Positions 1-12,802 of a stretch of 64,000 nt of DNA are shown here, piece after piece. Source of the stretch: Capra hircus (Eukaryota > Chordata > Mammalia > Artiodactyla > Bovidae); assembly GCF_001704415.2 (NCBI RefSeq), contig NC_030822.1:56537345-56601344 (forward strand). Direction: 5' to 3'. A program made the translations under genes and the position numbers. The notes beneath the pieces were generated by a model that worked only from the letters and a program-made list of their open reading frames with translations, was not told where the DNA came from and searched no databases. Position 1 is the stretch's first letter; each line of letters begins with the position of its first letter.

Positions 1-1832
1 ACGGCATTCCTATTTGGTAACTGAAGTCATCCCACTTGCAGCTTATCCTCGTGTTGTAAGAAATGAGAATCTTAAGAGAAATCATCATTATTATCGTGCA
101 ATCCCAGTGTTTATTGAACCCTTGTATTGTCAGGCCCTGGGCACAGTCATCCCTTCATTTAACACAAGTTTGCTATCTATATCTTTGGGTCTATTACTGT
201 TTTCTATGTAAATTCATTTCTGTTATTTATTTTTTTTTAATTCCACCTATAGCAATATCATTACAATATTTGTTTCAAAAGTTCCATTTCTGTAGGTGAC
301 AAAATTGAGGCTTAGGTGAAATTACTTCCTCAAAGTCACAGAGCTTCTGGGTCCATCTGACTTCACTGTTCCCACCACAGACGTCCTTGTACAGGAGTTT
401 TCATTGTGTTTATGGAAAAACTAGGTCTCTTAAACCAGTGTTTTGTACACAGTGCTTTTCTGTGGTTTTGAGATAGGATGTACCTGTCCTTGGTCACTGC
501 AGTAGGTACTGGGGATGGAAGTGACTATTTTAGAACTGAATGTGCCACCTATTAGCCCATAGAAGGGAGCCGGTTTTTTAATGTTTGTTTTTTCTAATTG
601 TGTGTGTTAAGTAAAGTGATTGGACAAACAGTCCTCTCCTGCCTGCTAATCTGCTATAAATCAACCTTCAGATGTTAATAAAACAAGTCAAGACAGACAA
701 AGGAAGTTCCATTTGTATTTTAAACTCCCAATTCATCAGGGTCTCCTCTTTTAGATCTTCTGCGAGAGTGTCCTTGGTCTTAATGTAGCTGGAAGATAAA
801 ACACAGATAAAAGAGCCATTGTCTCAGAAGAACATTAATAAAAAATGAATGTTGATCCTAATTGAGTAATATTTAAACATACAGAGTGGAGGCTGCAGTC
901 TGCAGGGAGCATCTGAGTCTCTTAGAATTTGACTCTCTATCTCATCTTCCTCTTACTAGTGTGTTCTTACCTCCCAGCTGCCTTATAAGAATGTAAATGG
1001 TCCTTCTCATTGGAATTAGAAAAGGTTTCTGTAAATATAGTATTAAGGCAGATTCCCAAATCTTTTGTTATTATTGTTCTTATTTTGAAGCAGTGATGTA
1101 CTTTTCCTCTAATTATCTTTTTCTAAAATCTGTTTCAAAAATGATGTTCGATTGGCTTTTTTTTTTTTTTTCCCCACTGTTATGCCTGTTTTCACTGGTT
1201 CCTACTAACTTAGTTTTAAGCTCTCCCTAATTTTGTTGGGCCGGCTGTAATAGAAGGAGCACCGCCTGGCCAAGTTGGAACAATTTGCTTAATAATATTA
1301 GTCATGATAGTATTGGGTTAAAATCAAAGAATAAAACATCCATTTGAGTCCATACTAATATAAATAAATATCTGAATAAACAAATGGTTAGGAAGAAAGG
1401 GAAAACTCTTCTACGCAAGAGAAATTCAATTAAAGGAATAGGAGAAATAGAAAATTACCACTTGAACACCATCGTAGTGACTGCTACAGGCAAGATCCAT
1501 CCATGAATGCTAAAATTAATGAGCAAAAGTTGATGGAGAAAGAGGGCAGTTGCATGGCCTCAAAGTATCTCCCCCCAAATATTTACTAATTACTCTAGTG
1601 ATTTCAACGTGTATATATATATCCACAAATTCTTTAGATTTCTGCCTCTAGGAGGTAGACCTAGAGGTTCCGTCCTCTCATGGACAGAACTTCAGTGACT
1701 CTAATTCTACCAGACAGGGACAAATGGTTATTTTCCAAGGTGAAACCTGGCATACGTCAGCATAACCAAGTGGCCAAGGTCAGCATCACCAGTAGAAACT
1801 GATATCGTGTCTAGGCTGACGTGGCGTGAGAA
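1..1832. other. No recognised feature (intron 1)
   Basis: AT-rich intronic DNA with chance frames only. I see no interspersed repeat that I can name and no exon-like segment. Confidence 0.6.
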
Positions 1833-2046
1833 GGGCTTCCCCAGTGGCAAGTGGCAAAGAACTGTCTGCCAGCGCGGGAGACGCAAGAGACGTGGGCTTG
1901 ATCCCTGAGTCGGGAAGATCTCCTGGAGGAGGAAATGGCAACCCGTTCCAGTATTCTTGCCTGGAGAATCCCATGGACAGGGGAGCCTGGTGGGCTACAG
2001 TCTGTGGGATCACAAAGAGTCAGACACGACTGAGCATGCACACAGG
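1833..2046 (+). repeat. Bov-tA SINE
   Basis: A tRNA-derived ruminant SINE in plus orientation. It starts with the GGGCTTCCC head and carries the diagnostic GGAGAATCCCATGGACAG and GAGTCAGACACGACTGAG blocks. The 98-residue frame over it is SINE-derived. Confidence 0.9.
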
Positions 2047-2373
2047 CAACATGTTGTCAGAAGGGCACGTGACCTCTGTGGTATTCTCGCCCCAGACCCA
2101 TGACCTCAGTCAATTTATGTGAAAACACCAGTGAAACCTAAGTGGAGGGACCTGTTACAAAATAGCCGACCAGTACTCTTCAAGCTGTCCAGGCCATGCA
2201 GTGGCATTGGCAATGGCAATCTCACAGTTTTTATCATTGTGCCCTGCTTAATAAGATGTTCACATTAGGAGAAAGGAGCTTGTAAGAACTCCACTATTTT
2301 TGCAATTTTCCTGTAAGTCTTAAAGCATTTCCAAATAACATATGAAGAATATGGCACCTTAAGGACATAGAAA

Positions 2374-2647
2374 CGGAGAAGGCAATGGCACCCCACTCCA
2401 GTGCTCTTGCCTGGAAAATCCCATGGACGGAGGAGCCTGGTAGGCTGCGGCCCATGAGGTCGCTAAGAGTCGGACACGACTGAGCGACTTCACTTTCTTT
2501 TTTCACTTTCATGCATTGGAGAAGGTAATGGCAACCCACTCCAGCGCTCTTGCCTGGAGAATCCCAGGGACGGCAGAGCCTGGTGGGCTGCTGTCTAAGG
2601 GTTCGCAGAGTCGGACACGACTGAAGCGACTTAGCAGCAACAGCAGC
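2374..2647 (+). repeat. Bov-A2 dimeric SINE with target-site duplication
   Basis: Two tandem Bov-A units (each GGAGAAGG...GGACACGACTG) joined by a TTTCACTTTC linker. The element is flanked by a perfect 13-base duplication, AAGGACATAGAAA, at 2361-2373 and 2648-2660. This defines the insertion boundaries. Confidence 0.93.
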
Positions 2648-2721
2648 AAGGACATAGAAAAGTTAAGGTAAAAAAAAAAAAAATGGTGGGTTGAATTCTC
2701 TTTTATTCACTTATTTAATTT

Positions 2722-2826
2722 TTCATTCATTCAGCAAATATTTGCTGCCAGACACTGTATGGAATCCTGGAGATATGGTGGTGGCATAAAAGACACACAC
2801 ATGCTCTTCCTTTGCAGAGCTTGGGA
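2722..2826 (-). repeat. L2-like fragment
   Basis: CATTCATTCAGCAAATATTT followed by a degenerate body matches the reversed 3' end of L2. It is cut on its right by the adjoining BovB piece. Confidence 0.5.
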
Positions 2827-2830
2827 CAGT

Positions 2831-3284
2831 GCTTCAGTTCAGCTCAGTCGCCCAGTCACGTCCTACTCTTTGCGACCTCATGGACTGCAGCACGCCAGGC
2901 TTCCCTGTCCATCACCAACTCCCAGGGCTTGCTCAAACTCATGTCCATTGAGTCAGTGATGCCATCCAACCATCTCATCTTCTGTCATCCCCTTCTGCCC
3001 TCAATCTTTCCCAGCATCAGGGTCTTTTCCAGTGAGTCAGTTCTTCACATCAGGTGGCCAAAGTATGGGAGTGTCAGCTTCAGCATCAGTCCTTCCAGTG
3101 AATATTCAGGACTGGTCTCCTTTAGGATGGACTGGTTGGATCTCCTTGCAGTCCAAGGAACTCTCAAGAGTCTTCTCCAACACCACCATTCAAAAGCATC
3201 AGTTCTTCGGCACTCAGCTTTCTTTATAGTCCAACTCTCACATCCATACGTGACCACTTGAAAAACCATAGCCTTGACTAGGTG
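2831..3284 (-). repeat. BovB LINE, 3' end fragment
   Basis: A 5'-truncated BovB (RTE-type) LINE in minus orientation. The minus frame at 3045-3269 reads YGCESWTIKKAE, typical of the C-terminus of its reverse-transcriptase ORF, but is broken by stops. AGTGCTT at 2828-2834 and 3288-3294 may be the target-site duplication. Confidence 0.9.
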
Positions 3285-3654
3285 GAAAGTGCTTGGGTCA
3301 GAGGAAATATTTGGTCATCCCTTGTTTCTGTTAGTGTCCTAGTTTCAGGGGCATGTAGGGGTTTAAACAGGTGCTGAAATAGGACAAATGGTGTGCTCAT
3401 GGGAGCACGAAAGAGTGGCACTTAACCCAGCTGTGAAAGACTAGAAGGGTTCCCTGGTCACCCTTTGCAATATGAGTAAATGCGTTGTTTAGTCTTTCAG
3501 TTAAGGGGTTTTGAGTGTTTTCTATAGGAACAACATACTTACGACCTAAATTTAGAAGTTGGTTTCATCTTCCTAGTTTCTGAATGCCATTAAAATAAGA
3601 ATAGTGTCATAATTGTTTTTGTGTGCCTCAGATCCAGAGGAATCCAACACAGGT

Positions 3655-3894
3655 TTTTCGTTTGTTTGTTTTTTTAGTTAATTTACTTGTCTGCTTCAAG
3701 TCTTCGTGGCGGCATGTGGGACCTTCGTTGCATTATGTGGCATCTTTCATTGCGGTGCGCGAACTCTCTGTGATGCATGATCTCAGTAGTTGTGACCGCC
3801 TGGGCTGAGTTGCTCTGCAGCACGTGAGATCTTAGTTCTGCAACCAGGAATCGAACCCATTTTCAGATGGGTTCTTAACCACCAGAGAAGTCCC
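3655..3894 (-). repeat. CHR-type tRNA-derived SINE
   Basis: A cetartiodactyl SINE in minus orientation. Diagnostic parts are TCTTCGTGGCGGCATGTGGG, a GATCTTAGTTCTGCAACCAG-type segment, and the reversed head ending CCAGAGAAGTCCC. Confidence 0.8.
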
Positions 3895-4517
3895 ACTACA
3901 TAGTTTTTGTATGAGACTGAAGCATCTTCAGATCCCTTTGGGTTAGAATCATTATTATTGTTACAACTCAAAATATGTAATAATAAGCTAATGTAAAAAT
4001 ATGTAATATAAGCTATATAGATGCCACTGTGATTTTTAAAAAATTGAGTAGTAAAACTACATTGGAGTCCATGAAATTTTTGATGTAAAAAGATGTTCTT
4101 GATATACACTGAAATCAGAACAAATTTATTTGCAAAAGGATTTTCTTGTACCATTTGTTAGAATCATAAAATTTAGAAGCAATCTAAATTTATAACAAGA
4201 GCAGGATATCTAAATTGCTTTTCTGGTATACTTGTATGATGTATCAATAATTTAGTAATTAAGAATTTTATACACACATAGGCAGGCACGTACACAGATT
4301 CACATGTACACCCCATTTATGTAAAGAACTACACTAAAATATTAATAATGATTACTTCAGAACTGTGGGATTTTTTGTACTTTATTTTACTCAGAATATG
4401 CATGATTTTTATAATTAGAATAAATTTTTGAGAAGAATATTAGTTCTTAAAAATGGTCACATAGGGGTCTCAGGACCCCTGATGCACTGGTTTAATAACA
4501 AATGCCTTCAGTAAGAT

Positions 4518-4725
4518 GGGGCTTCCCTGGGGGCTCAGATGGTAAAGAATCTGCCTGCAATGTGGGAGACCCGGGTTTGATCCCTGGGTCAGGAAGATCC
4601 AGGAGAAGGGAATGGCTGCCCACTCCACTATTTTTGCCTGGAGAATTCCATGGATAGTGGAGCCTGATGGGTTATAGTCCATGGAGTCACAAAGAGTTGT
4701 ACATGACTGATCAGCTAACACACGC
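4518..4725 (+). repeat. Bov-tA SINE
   Basis: The head GGGGCTTCCCTGG, the middle GGTTTGATCCCTGGGTCAGG and the tail AGAGTTGTACATGACTGA identify a plus-oriented copy, diverged in its 3' half. Confidence 0.9.
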
Positions 4726-5715
4726 ACAAGATAAGAATCCTTCCCAGAGAATTTTTAGGAAAGTTAGCCTCAGTTGTCTTGTATGGCGTAACTAATAAGC
4801 TCATATTAGCTTCATTTTTGTGTACCTTTTCTCAGTGTGTTTTTAGATAATGTCTTTGATAGTTTCTTGCGGTGGGGGGAACCACTGCTTCGGTAGCACT
4901 TCGGTAATTGCTTCGGTCCTGAGGCACACTCTTAGGACACTTGGCCCGCCGCATGGCTCCTGTCTCATGGGCTGTAAGTCTCCAGCATTGAAAAGTATTT
5001 GGCCTGTGTAACAAGTGAGTGAATTTTACATTGCAAATTCCTAAAAGGTGCTGATAGTCTCAATAAAAGCGTTTGGAAATCTTTTCTGAAAATCAATTAT
5101 AACCTGGTAAATAAGTATGATTCCTCATCTGTCAGTGTCAGGCATTCTCATATGCTATTTGTGGCCATTTCACCTGTGGTCAGCAACTGTGACCATCATT
5201 ATTTCAAAACCCTAGGTCTGACCTAGGCCACTTGGGTCATCAGGCACGAAGACAGAGGTCCACTGGCCACACTGAGACCTTCCTGATAACAATATGCTTG
5301 GGTGTCAAACCTTGGAAAGGACCAGTTCTTAAAATGCTGAGCCCTGCCTGCCCAGACTTATTCTGTGTCCCTAGATCATTAGAGGCTGTTTTAAGATCAA
5401 GCCAGAGAAGCCTTTCCAAGCACATGCAAACAAGAGGTTGAAGAAGAGCTGCTGTCTTAAAAAAGGAGTAGATGATGAAGAAGCAAGTCAGTTGATAAAG
5501 GCACCAGGACTTGAGACAGAGCTAAGCAAATGGGAGGCTGGCACCAAGGTGAAATGTGGAGGAGAGGCATGGAGCCAGAGGCAAGGATACAGAAGAGTCC
5601 AAGAGCTCTTTGATTTCTGACAGGATCGTAGTCTTTTGAGGAAACCTTCCTTTACCTCCATTTGGGCTGTACTCAGACTTGAAAGTGTAGACGTTTAAGG
5701 GGCACACAGGGACTC

Positions 5716-7474
5716 TTCAGTTCAGTTCAGTCACTCAGTCGTGTCCGACTCTTTGCAACCCCATGAACCGCAGCACGCCAGGCCTCCCTGTCCATCACCA
5801 ACTCCCAGAGTTCACCCACACCCATGTCCATTGAGTCGGTGATGCCATCCAACCATCTCATCCTCTGTCGTCCCCTTCCCCTTCTGCCTTCAATCTTTCC
5901 CAGCATCAGGGTCTTTTCAAATGAGTCAGCTCTTCGCATCAGGTGGCCAAAGTATTGGAGTTTCAGCTTCAGCATCAGACCTTCCAATGAACACCCAGGA
6001 CTGATCTCCTTTAGGATGGACTGGTTGGATCTCCTTGCTGTACAAGGGACTCTCAAGAGTCTTCCCCAACACCACAGTTCAAAAGCATCAATTCTTGAGC
6101 GCTCAGCTTACTTTATAGTCCAACTCTCACATCCATACATGACCACTGAAAAAACCATAGCCTTGACTAGACAGACCTTTATTGACAAAGTAAAGTCTCT
6201 GCTTTTTAATATGCTGTCTAGGTTGGTCATAACTTTCCTTCCAAGAGGTAAGTGTCTTTAATTTCATGGCTGCAATCACCATCTGCAGTGATTTTGGAGC
6301 CCAGAAAAATAAAGTCAGCCACTGTTTCCCCATCTATTTGCCATGAAGTGATGGGACCGGATGCCATGATCTTCGTTTTCTGAATGTTGAGCTTTAAGCC
6401 AACTTTTTCACTCTCCTCTTTCACTTTCATCAAGAGGCTTTTTAGTTCCTCTTCACTTTCTGCCATAAGGGTGGTGTCATCTGCATATCTGAGGTTATTG
6501 ATATTTCTCCCAACAATCTTGATTCCACCTTATGCTTCATCCAGCCCAACATTCCTCATGATGTACTCTGCATATAAGTTAAATAAGCAGGGTGACAGTG
6601 TACAACCTTGACGTACTATTCTTCCTATTTGGAACCAGTCTGTTGTTCCATGTCCAGTTCTAACTGTTGCTTCCTGACCTGCATGCAGATTTCTCAAGAG
6701 GCAGGTTAGGTGGTCTGGTATTCCCATCTCTTTCAGAATTTTCCACAGTTGATTGTGATCCACACAGTCAAAGGCTTTGGCATAGTCAATAAAGCAGAAA
6801 TAGATGTTTTTCTGAAACTCTCTTACTTTTTCGATGACCCAGTGGATGTTGGCAATTTGATCTCTGGTTCCTCTGTCTTTTCTAAAACCAGCTTGAACAT
6901 CTGGAAGTTCATAGTTCATGTATTGCTGAAGCCTGGTTTGGAGAATTTTAAGCATTGCTTTACTAGCATATGAGATGAGTGCAATTGTGCAGTAGTTTGA
7001 GCATTCTTTGGCATTGCCTTTCTTTGGGATTGGAATGAAAACTGACCTTTTCCAGTTGTGTGGCCACTGCTGAGTTTCCCAAATTTGCTGGCATATCGAG
7101 TGTAGCACTTTCACAGCATCATCTTTCAGGATTTGAAATAGCTCAACTGGAATTTCATCACCTCTACTAGCTTTGTTCATAGTGATGCTTCCTAAGGGCC
7201 ACTTGACTTCACATTCCAGGATGTCTCGCTCTAGCTGAGTGATCACACCATCGTGATTATCTGGATCATGAAGATCTTTTTTGTATAGTTCTTCTGTGTA
7301 TTCTTGCCACCTCTTCTTAATATCTTCTGCTTCTGTTAGGTCCATACCATTTCTGTCCTTTATTAAGCCCATCTTTGCATGAAATGTTCCCTTGGTAGCT
7401 CTAATTTTCTTGAAGAGATCTCTAGTCTTTTCCATTCTATTGTTTTCCTCTATTTCTTTGCATTGATCCCTGAG
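5716..7474 (-). repeat. BovB LINE, 5'-truncated copy 1
   Basis: A minus-strand BovB non-LTR retrotransposon of about 1.76 kb with the full 3' end. A 301-codon frame (6530-7435) holds part of the reverse transcriptase, including DYAKAFDCVDH (motif A region). It ends at an in-frame TAA at 6530-6532. The catalytic YADD box remains intact just beyond the stop, at 6476-6487. Further breaks occur toward the 3' end. The 5' end is truncated near 7474. This is a dead copy, not a host gene. It is the inverted partner of the copy at 12803-14352. Confidence 0.93.
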
Positions 7475-8497
7475 GAATGCTCAGCGGGACCCTAGGCCTG
7501 CTTTTCTCTGTAGAGAAACCAATTTTCCCTTGGAGAAAAAAAATCAAGTTAGAAAGTTGACTTGCCCTCATTAAAACAAACAAACAAAATAGTCTTTCTA
7601 GGGTATCTCTAACTTCCATTTGGTTTTCTTAATGCACTGAGTTACAAGCATTTAAAAAATGAAAATATTGTGCTTTTTATGTTCATTTTTGCCTAAACTA
7701 AGACTCTTCCTATTGAAAGATGGATGAAGAAAACAGCAGGTATGTAAACCTACCATATCTCCTTAGATTTATTTAGTCTTTGCCCTCAAAGAGCTCAAGT
7801 AATCTTATTGATCTTGGCTGAGTGTTATAATAAAAATAGATTTTTAACATCTTTTGACCTTAGGTCTCATGACAAAGGGTCACCAGAGGTGGTGTTGGAC
7901 CCAGGGCCTAGTTCTGAGCCCCACTATATTATATGGCCCAAATCCTCAACAGATAGTTGAACTCCAAAGCAGGTTCTCGGGTAGGTAGGGACACCATGGT
8001 AACACCGTGCCTCTGGAATTCTCCCTTTGACCTGTTCACAGGCCTTTCATTGAGCCTTGTTTACCATGGTTTTCTTGTGGTTTGTGACAGATAAGAACTG
8101 TATTGATTCCCAGCATCTGCTGGCAGTAACCTTTGAAAGGGCAGGCGATGCATCACCACAGAATTTTATCTATCAATATCGGAGTAATAGAAAGACAGGG
8201 ATGACATCTAATCACAACACTGCTGGCAGATCATAAATCTGCACTAATATGGTACCATAGTAATGGGCAGTAGAAAAGGGACACGGATTAACATTTGGAT
8301 AAAGTCGGGGACGTTTAGAGAGAAAGGGACAAGACTTGGCCATGAGTAAACTCCTAATGGGAATGGTCATCCTCACGGAGACCTGGAGAAGTTAAGTATC
8401 TTGATGTAGACGGCTATGAAGTATCAGAGCTCTTCTCGGAGCCTCAGTTTCCTCGTCCGTAAAATGGACACAGTGAAGGATTCAATAAGCTGACACA
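7475..8497. other. No recognised feature (intron 1)
   Basis: Unique-looking intronic DNA. Only a short MIR-like segment near 8440-8470 (CCTCAGTTTCCTCGTCCGT) is suggestive. Confidence 0.5.
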
Positions 8498-8652
8498 TGC
8501 CAGTTCTAAAACTATGGTCCCTAGGGTAGCAGCATCACATCGCCTGGGAATTTACCAGGAATGCAAATGTTTGGGTCCCGACCCGCCAAATTTAAAACCC
8601 CAGAGTGGGGCCCAAGATTCTCACGCATGCCAGAACACGTTGAGAACCACAG
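8498..8652 (+). repeat. MER5-like hAT non-autonomous element
   Basis: CCAGTTCTAAAACTATGG at the left and GTTGAGAACCACAGG at the right form the inverted ends typical of MER5-type hAT-Charlie relics. The interior GGGCCCAAGATTCTC fits too. Confidence 0.65.
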
Positions 8653-9800
8653 GTGCGGCCAAAGGATCAACACGGTGCCTGGCACAGAGCTATGGTTCAG
8701 AGAAGCAGCGTTTAGTTGATGTTTATTATTATTATTATTTAACCCTACCATTTATATTAATAATGTATTCTGCTTACAAACCCTACAATTGTCATACTTT
8801 TGTTGACTCGCAGATGAATTAGGAAAATGACATATTTTCTGACATATTGACATCGGGGACATGTAAGCAGTGCCGCAGAACTGGCTGTCTAATTCCAGCA
8901 CTCTGAATTACAAGGCTAGAGGACACCAGCATCCTAAAGGTTAATGTTCTAATGTGTGCTTTGGATATATTAGCGCTTTTGACATGTCAGGAAGCTTCCA
9001 GCCTGGATAGTGAATAGTGCAACAATTTAATAACATAAATGGAGTCTGTCTGATTCTGCAAAGAAACGTCCTTCCTTAGGGCCCAGAATATATAGTCCCT
9101 TCTGTGGCTACACTCACAGTATTTTTAATCATTTCATGTTTTTATTATACCCCAAGTACAAGGTGTTACAAAGAGTCCCTGGTGCTGGCAGTCACTCACA
9201 CATTGACAAATCTAGAAAGTGAATAGAACAGCAAGTAGCCCATTAGAGGTTTTCTTTTTTATTTCTCTGTATTTTTTTTTAAAGGAACACCTTATAATGT
9301 CAGAAGAGTTGATTTTTGCATCTTATACATGAAAAGTGGTAGTAATAAAGTTCTGCAATTGTTGGTCTTTTCTCAGCAGAAATTATGGCTGTGCATAACT
9401 GTGGAGTTTTAACTGTTTTCCACCAAAGTCCGTAATTCACACACTAAGTGTGGCAAATGTGACTAGCTGTAAACCTAACAACTTTTTTTAAGACTGAAAT
9501 TCAGAGCAGTATTCTCTCTGAAACTGCACTTTGGTAACCCCACAGAAAACCCTTCAGAGATCTGCTCCCACCGCAGGAAAGGCATCTGGGTGTGCCAGCA
9601 GCCAAAATCCTGAAAGCTTTCCTATAACACACAAGTTAGAGGAATGAAGTGAGAACCGATTGCAATCACTGTTTATTACTCAACCAGAAGAACAGAAACT
9701 CAGTGGTGGCAATCACTATTATGCTGGTCCATCCTCTCTTCCCTCCCGCCAAAAAAAATTATAAAAGTTTGCTAAGAAACTTACACAGTGGTCAGAATTC
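8653..9800. other. No recognised feature (intron 1)
   Basis: Unique-looking, AT-rich DNA. It has a short ATT trinucleotide run near 8723-8740 and no coding signal. Confidence 0.5.
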
Positions 9801-10015
9801 TTTTTTTTTTTTAATGTTTTAGGCATTTTATTTTAACTTTTTATTTTGTATTGTGGTATAACTGATTAACAGTGTTGTGACAGTTTAAGGTGAATAGCGA
9901 AAAGATCCATTCTCCCCCACACTCCTTTGCCATCCAGGCTGCCATATAACATTGAGCAGAGTTCCATGTGCTGTACAGTAGGTCTTTATCAGCTATCCAT
10001 TTTAAACATAGCAGT
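9801..10015 (-). repeat. L1 3' end (minus orientation)
   Basis: A T run (the reversed poly-A tail) is followed by sequence such as AGTTCCATGTGCTGTACAGT and CTTTATCAGCTATCCATTTT, which matches the reversed 3' UTR of artiodactyl L1. Confidence 0.75.
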
Positions 10016-10519
10016 GAATAAACTTAAGGTTGCTGGGGTGGGAAAAGGTGTAGTTGGGGAGTTTAGGATGGACATGGTTAAAGTTCTAAGTATATAAAGT
10101 TTCAGAGGGATAGGAGAGAACCTTTCCAAGCTGAGGTTCTTAGGCTTTAGGTGAAGGCTTTGCTTCTTTGCTTTCAAGGTAAGTGTCATTTCTTCCAGTG
10201 AGCAGCTGCTAAGGATGCTGTTAGCCTGCATCCGGAAAGCAAGGCACATTCGCTCCAGCAGCCGGTCCAGGTTGATCCATGGATGTTCATTAAGAGGCTG
10301 TGGAAAAGTGAATCTCCTGTTTACCTTTTCTTCCCCTGAGCATTCTATGAGGCTCTTTCCATGCCCGCTTTTTTCTGCCTCCAGCTTAAGACTCATTATT
10401 TCCCTTAAACGTCTGTTTATGTCGTCACCTATATTTTTGCAGTCAATTTTATCTCCTGGACAGAGAGTGAAAAGGCCTACTCTAATGGGATAGTGTAGCT
10501 TTTTCCCCTCCTCCCTTCA
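9989..10519 (-). pseudogene. Unidentified open frame, possible retrocopy
   Basis: On the minus strand a frame is open from a stop near 10519 to 9989 (about 177 codons; first Met at 10396). The last part overlaps the reversed L1 tail. Its composition is protein-like: DCKNIGDDINRRLREIMSL, and a leucine-rich stretch around NLDRLLERMCLAFRM. I do not recognise the family. There are no obvious splice sites, and I found no flanking duplication. It could be a processed pseudogene, a chimeric L1 retrocopy or a chance frame. Confidence 0.3.
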
Positions 10520-11137
10520 GATCACGTAATTGAATCTCATCACTTTTGTCACAAACCTAGGCAGCCTCTTTTCAGTTTCCATTTTGGACCGCTTGTTTTA
10601 TTTTCCTGTTTGTTGTTTTGTCGTCACTGGCTCAATGCACACAAGCATAAAACATACAGTGACAATAAAACTGAAGAAGCAAAAATTAACCAGGGTGCAG
10701 CATGCAAAGCGACAAACCCACTGAGTGTGAGAGCACCGGCTGGAAGAAGTCAGGGTTTTTTTGCAACTGAATGCAGAATAATCTATTTGCTTTGGTTGCA
10801 GTCAGCCAGCTGCTTTGAGAGAGGATTTTTCATTTATGTAGTGGTTGATCTGTGAAACTTGAGGAAGAACCTGAGGTTCTAGTTTCTGTTGACTTTATGA
10901 AGCACCCATGTCCCATGTCAATTTATCACCGTGATGCAAACTTGAATTTTTAAGTCAGTGTTTATATACAGAGAAGTCACTGAAAGCTGTGTTTATCCCT
11001 GGAGGTGGGGCTCACTTGGCCATGGAGATTCACGTTCTTCTTCATCCCATGACTCACTGATTACTTCTTTCTGTGATCTTCCTTGCTTAAGCCATCTGTC
11101 TCAATGTTTATGATCATGACAGAATACTGCGCTCTAG

Positions 11138-11300
11138 GCCAGAGCTCCTCCAACTGTAATGTCCATATGAATGATCCAGGTCTCTAGTTAAATTACAGAG
11201 TCTGACTCAGTCAGTCTGATATGATTTAAGAGTCTGTATTTTCAATCATCTCACAGGGATTTTCAAAACTGCTGGTCGACCACACTGAATAGCAAGGCTC
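11138..11300. repeat. MER5-like hAT relic
   Basis: A degenerate element with CCAGAGCTCCTCCAACTGTA at one end and GGATTTTCAAAACTGCTGG at the other, reminiscent of MER5-type hAT repeats. Confidence 0.45.
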
Positions 11301-11311
11301 TCCTGGGGATG

Positions 11312-11545
11312 AGGACTTCCCAGGTGGCACTAGTGAGAAAGAACCCACCTGCTAATGCAAGAGACATAATGAGACATGGGTTTGATCCCTGGGTCGGGAA
11401 GAGCCCCTGGAGCAGGGCATGGCAACCGACTCCAGTATTCTTGCCTGGAGAATGCTGTGGACAGAGGAACCGCAGGGGCTACAGCCCATAGTCACACAGA
11501 GTTGGACATGACTGACGCAACTTAGTACACACACATGCACACGTT
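11312..11545 (+). repeat. Bov-tA SINE
   Basis: A plus-oriented copy: GACTTCCCAGGTGGCACTAG head, GGGTTTGATCCCTGGGTCGG middle, and a GTTGGACATGACTGACGCAA tail followed by a CA-rich end. Confidence 0.9.
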
Positions 11546-11939
11546 GGAGATGAGGGGTGTGGTGGGGGTGGGACACCCAGGTTTCCTAATTCCCTTTTTG
11601 GTACAAGTGAGGCTACAAAAACCCCTCTCAGGGGTGAACATTGGTGATCAGTGATGAGAATGGGTGTGTAATCTGCCTTCTAACTCCTTCTGATCTTTTC
11701 TTAGAAGGTCACTAAACACTAGCTGGAGTTAAGCAGAGATGACTGAGGAGTACTCAGGGCCCCCTTGAAGAAGCTGAAAGCCCACTGATGTGCCTCACCT
11801 GGGAGGGCTCCCCATCCCTCCTACTCTCTCCCTCCTCCTACCCTGAGCTCTGCCGTCCCCCTCCGGATTCCCTTACTTGGCTCTTATCAGCTGCGAGTAC
11901 TCAGTGACTGAAGTCTCTTAACTGATCTTCTTGGCTCCA

Positions 11940-12420
11940 GCCTTTTCCCACCTCCTGTCTTCCCTTCCTCTCTGCACAGACGTTATCTTTCAAAACACAG
12001 GTGTGATCATATCACTCCCTGGATTAAAATCGCTTAATGGCTCCCTATTAATTACAAGATAAAGTGCAAATTCCTTAGCCTGGCATACAGTGTCCTTCAA
12101 TATCTGGACCTAATGACCTTTCTAGAAAGCGCCCCTTCCTGTGCCTCTTCAGAGCATATCACACTCTTCCCTTTGTTCTAAACGTGCCAGGACCCTTCTT
12201 TCCAAGGTCTCGTCTGCATCCTTTCTGGAATATGCACCCCATCCCAACAGAGTCATTACTGCCTCCTCCAGGTTCCCGTAGTTCATTAGCATCCTGTGAC
12301 TCACTGTTTTCACCACACTGTGCTGTCCTCGTACATACCTATGTCTTTCTCTCTCAGAAGGTCAGGAACTTCTGGAAGCAGGGCTGGTTGCTCTGTTGAC
12401 CACTGGAGGCATATTATTAA
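11940..12420 (+). repeat. L2 LINE fragment
   Basis: The series TTAATGGCTCCCTATTAATT, AGATAAAGTGCAAATTCCTT and CTGGACCTAATGACC matches the 3' region of the old L2 LINE in sense orientation. The short frame over its end is noise. Confidence 0.65.
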
Positions 12421-12589
12421 GGCCTTTTTCTTTTCAAGAGCCTTATGAACATGGTCAAGCCATGGAAAAGAAAATGATTAGCTTCAGAATACAACAGATG
12501 ATTGGAATTAATCATTTCAAAAGCAAAATTATGAAACTTCTTGATATTTTTAATTCTTACAATTTTATTTAATGTGAGATATGGGTACA

Positions 12590-12800
12590 GGGCTTCCCAG
12601 GTGGCTCAGTAGTAAAGAACCCATCTGTCAATATAGGAGACGCAAGAGACTCAGGTCCGGTCCCTGGATCAGGAAGATCACCTGGAGTAGGAAATGGTAA
12701 CCTGCTCCGTTTTCTTCGTTGGAAAAGTCCATAAAGAGAGGAGCCTGGCAGGCTACAGTCAATGGGGTCACAAAGAGTTGGATATCACTGAGCACATTTA
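12590..12800 (+). repeat. Bov-tA SINE
   Basis: GGGCTTCCCAGGTGGCTCAG head and CACAAAGAGTTGGATATCAC tail. It directly abuts the 5' end of a plus-strand BovB copy. Confidence 0.9.
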
Positions 12801-12802
12801 AT

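Noticed and set aside
2812..3261. 149-codon plus-strand frame
   Set aside because: Antisense reading of a BovB fragment. The same type of shadow recurs at 5824-6261, 13446-13673 and 47628-48065.
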